From Bacteroidota bacterium (lineage in GTDB: Bacteria > Bacteroidota > Bacteroidia > Bacteroidales > GCA-2748055): a DNA stretch of 7,903 nt. A program made the translations under genes and the position numbers. The notes below the pieces were generated by a model. It had not been told where the DNA came from. It ran no database searches and worked only from the letters and a program-made list of their open reading frames with translations. Location: NCBI GenBank assembly GCA_030642565.1, contig DAOWNM010000119.1, positions 1-7,903 on the forward strand, in the 5' to 3' direction. Below, one piece after another: positions 6,195-7,903 of the stretch. Position 1 is the stretch's first letter, and each line of letters starts with the position of its first letter.

Positions 6195-7568
6195 ATGCTA
6201 ACTGTTACAGACTACCTGATTATCTCTGCCTATTTTCTTGTCATTCTTGTTGTTGGAGCTCTCACCGGGAGGAAACAGGAGAAGGAAGAATTTCTGATCT
6301 CCGGCCGAAAACTCACCTCACTCCAAGCCACCACCACCATCTTCTCCAGCCGCATCGGTGCGGCCATTCTGCTTACTTATACCGCCCTGGTATATATGTA
6401 CGGCATGGGCGCTTTGTGGTATTTTGTAGGTTCTGTATTCGGACTGTTTGTCTTTTACTTCTTCGGATTGAAGGTGAAGAAGCTTGCAGATAAAGAAAAA
6501 TTCTATACCATGCCGGACTTCTTCTTCTTTCTGAAGGGGAAAACTGCCGGTTACCCGGCCACTATCACAACCATTATTATTATGTTCGGATGGGTGGTAC
6601 TCAATTTCACAGCCGGAGCCAAACTGATATCGGAATATACACCCATCAGCTACGATCTGTCGGTCATCATTGTTGGATCCATCATTCTGATCTACCTGCT
6701 TGCAGGCGGGTTCGATGCTGTGGTTAAAACCGATATCATTCAAACCTTCGGTATCTTCCTGTTGTTTGTGCTGATGATGTACCTGCTGACCACCACCAGC
6801 ACCAAGCCCGGACTGGCATTTATGGACCTTTTCAGCATCCCTGCCGGTCAGATCATCAGCTTCTTCCTGGCAGGTTTCTTTATCCCCATGGCCTCACCTG
6901 AGCTCTGGCAACGGGTCTATGCTATCAAAGACAAGAAAAACTTCAGGCGAAGCATCTTTCTTTCATCACTATTCTATATCATTGTCGGTTTTATCCTGCT
7001 GTTGATCGGACTGATCATTCGTGCCGAGATCCCCGACATTGCACCCGACACCTCACTGATTGTTGGATTCAGCAGACTGTTGCCAGTGGGACTGGCAGGT
7101 TTGTCGGTAGTTATTATCTACTCCTCGGTCTCTTCCTCGGCCGACACTTACATGTTCACCGCTTCCGCTTCGGTAACACAGGATTTCCTGGAAAAAACAG
7201 GGTTAACAAAGTCAAAAAACCTGAGAAATACTATGCGTTACAGCATGGTGGCTCTGATGATACTGGGTGTCTCCATGGCCCTGATACTTCGTGATATTGT
7301 AGATGCCACCTTCTTCTTTGTATCGCTCACCATGTCGCTGGGACTGCTGGTACTGGTGTTATGGATCTATCCCAAAATCAACCGGCTCAGCGTATGGCTC
7401 TCCATCCTCTTCTGCCTGATTGGTGTGATTGTACCGGCCATCATTTTCGGGATCTCTGAGCAACTTGTGATGTGGGCCTTTGCAGCATGTATCTTTGGAA
7501 TTCTGCTGGGAATGATTGTAGAAGGGATCAGGAAGGTAAGCGGTCGTTCGAAGAACGGTCTGCAATAG
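6195..7568 (+). CDS. Sodium:solute symporter (SSS family, TC 2.A.21)
   Basis: The product is 457 residues and highly hydrophobic, with about 12-13 predicted membrane segments (for example 4-22, 73-92, 123-143, 154-172, 180-198, 217-234, 254-276, 350-366, 373-393, 399-420, 424-445). Family hallmarks are visible: SGRKLTSLQATTTIFSSRIGAA at about 36-57, the GGFDAVVKTDIIQ motif at 171-183 (family GG..AV..TD..Q), ELWQRVYAIKD at 236-246, and the SSADTYMFTASASVTQDF signature at 314-331. The serines and aspartate of that signature correspond to the Na2 sodium-binding region in this family. It would import a solute across the inner membrane driven by Na+. The substrate cannot be told; the family covers sugars, sialic acid, amino acids, proline, pantothenate and others. 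The start gives TM1 directly and lacks a Shine-Dalgarno sequence. It diverges from the susC-like gene, and a hairpin follows 24 bases after its stop. Confidence 0.93.
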   Translation: MLTVTDYLIISAYFLVILVVGALTGRKQEKEEFLISGRKLTSLQATTTIFSSRIGAAILLTYTALVYMYGMGALWYFVGSVFGLFVFYFFGLKVKKLADKEKFYTMPDFFFFLKGKTAGYPATITTIIIMFGWVVLNFTAGAKLISEYTPISYDLSVIIVGSIILIYLLAGGFDAVVKTDIIQTFGIFLLFVLMMYLLTTTSTKPGLAFMDLFSIPAGQIISFFLAGFFIPMASPELWQRVYAIKDKKNFRRSIFLSSLFYIIVGFILLLIGLIIRAEIPDIAPDTSLIVGFSRLLPVGLAGLSVVIIYSSVSSSADTYMFTASASVTQDFLEKTGLTKSKNLRNTMRYSMVALMILGVSMALILRDIVDATFFFVSLTMSLGLLVLVLWIYPKINRLSVWLSILFCLIGVIVPAIIFGISEQLVMWAFAACIFGILLGMIVEGIRKVSGRSKNGLQ

Positions 7569-7592
7569 AAGAATACCAGGAGACAAAAAACA

Positions 7593-7626
7593 AAATGGGA
7601 GCAAACTTTTGGGTTTGCTCCCATTT
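7593..7626. terminator. Perfect 14-bp stem-loop after the symporter, probable terminator
   Basis: AAATGGGAGCAAAC (7593-7606) pairs perfectly with GTTTGCTCCCATTT (7613-7626) around the loop TTTTGG. It starts 24 bases after the symporter stop. On the + strand only ATTT follows the GC-rich part of the stem before CACTG. On the minus strand the stem is followed by a longer T-rich tract (complement of CAAAAAACAAAA). It may therefore stop transcripts coming from the right as well as the symporter mRNA. Confidence 0.85.
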
Positions 7627-7737
7627 CACTGATAAGTACCCATAGCCACCAATCAGTGCCGAGCTACAGTTATTATGGCCGGCCCAACCGATCATCCCCG
7701 AAGGGTTTTTTAACCGGCAGGCCCGGATCCTCAGCCC

Positions 7738-7753
7738 ATGTTCCATAGAACAT
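7738..7753. repeat. Perfect 6-bp inverted repeat ATGTTC-CATA-GAACAT
   Basis: ATGTTC (7738-7743) and GAACAT (7748-7753) are exact reverse complements around CATA. The size and symmetry fit a dimeric repressor operator, but it may be chance in a gene-free stretch. No promoter or start codon near it supports a role. Confidence 0.35.
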
Positions 7754-7800
7754 TGACCTGCTACCGTCCTTTCACCCGGCGAAACACCAGATTTCCGGGA

Positions 7801-7851
7801 CTGGCTCCTGAAGGCCCCTGCCTAAGCCAGCTCTTACGATCTGCCTTAGGC
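7801..7851. repeat. Overlapping alternative inverted repeats near the right end
   Basis: GCCTAAG (7820-7826) pairs with CTTAGGC (7845-7851) over an 18-base loop. The competing arm CTGGCT (7801-7806) pairs with AGCCAG (7825-7830), which overlaps the first arm. The two hairpins exclude each other, an arrangement found in attenuators, but no leader peptide or T-run is evident. Confidence 0.3.
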
Positions 7852-7903
7852 CAGAGTGCGAAAGCTTAGCGGAACCCCTGGGGATTCTTTTTGGCTCTTC
7901 AGC

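Larger units (their letters stand above)
7627..7903. other. Non-coding stretch with inverted repeats, no gene recognised
   Basis: From the symporter stop to the window end (335 bases, counting the hairpin) I see no reading frame with recognisable coding character and no tRNA or rRNA signature. Stop codons interrupt all frames I followed. GC content appears higher than in the intergenic region at 5839-6194. It could be a leader or trailer of a gene beyond the window, an unrecognised RNA, or decayed sequence. Confidence 0.5.

Noticed and set aside
7528..7746. Minus-strand open frame of 72 residues over the symporter 3' end
   Set aside because: It runs through the perfect terminator hairpin and the symporter end and has no recognisable protein features.
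7751..7757. Another CATTGAC heptamer in the right tail
   Set aside because: It is single, without a partner at 21-22 bp. The same heptamer also occurs by chance inside susC (near 3563 and 5664).

Overview
The window reads as chromosomal DNA of a member of the Bacteroidota. The evidence is a SusC/SusD outer-membrane uptake pair, the SusC plug and carboxypeptidase-regulatory-like domains, a SusD lipoprotein with an acidic stretch after its cysteine, and starts mostly without Shine-Dalgarno sequences. A more precise taxonomic placement cannot be read from this sequence.

Layout. (1) Positions 2-271 (+) hold the C-terminal DNA-binding LytTR domain of a regulator that begins outside the window. 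One base after its stop is a secreted metallo-beta-lactamase-fold hydrolase (273-1082, +) resembling the COG1237 / MJ0301 group. (2) A hairpin at 1105-1138 with A- and T-runs on its flanks separates this pair from convergent genes. (3) On the minus strand lies a susC-susD pair. The susC-like receptor (5838 to 2598) is split by a frameshift near 3981-3990; the susD-like lipoprotein (2585 to 1158) follows 12 bases later. (4) A 356-base divergent intergenic region (5839-6194) carries an ordered set of short repeats. Three TTGAC-containing units lie on the + strand at 21 and 22 bp spacing. Two units in the opposite orientation follow at 22 bp spacing. (5) A sodium:solute symporter (6195-7568, +) ends just before a perfect 14-bp hairpin (7593-7626). 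(6) The last 277 bases show no recognisable gene, only inverted repeats.

How the genes may work together (inference). SusC and SusD would import a ligand across the outer membrane using TonB energy, the periplasmic hydrolase might process something in the periplasm, and the symporter would carry a product across the inner membrane with Na+. No carbohydrate-active enzyme or other substrate-defining gene is visible, so the substrate is unknown. The repeats between susC and the symporter have the spacing expected of LytTR-type binding sites, about 9 bp units separated by 12-13 bp, with each set about 110-125 bp from the start codon it faces. This makes the LytTR regulator at the window's left end a candidate controller of both transcripts. 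The susC frameshift means the uptake system may be inactive in this strain, unless it is a sequencing error.
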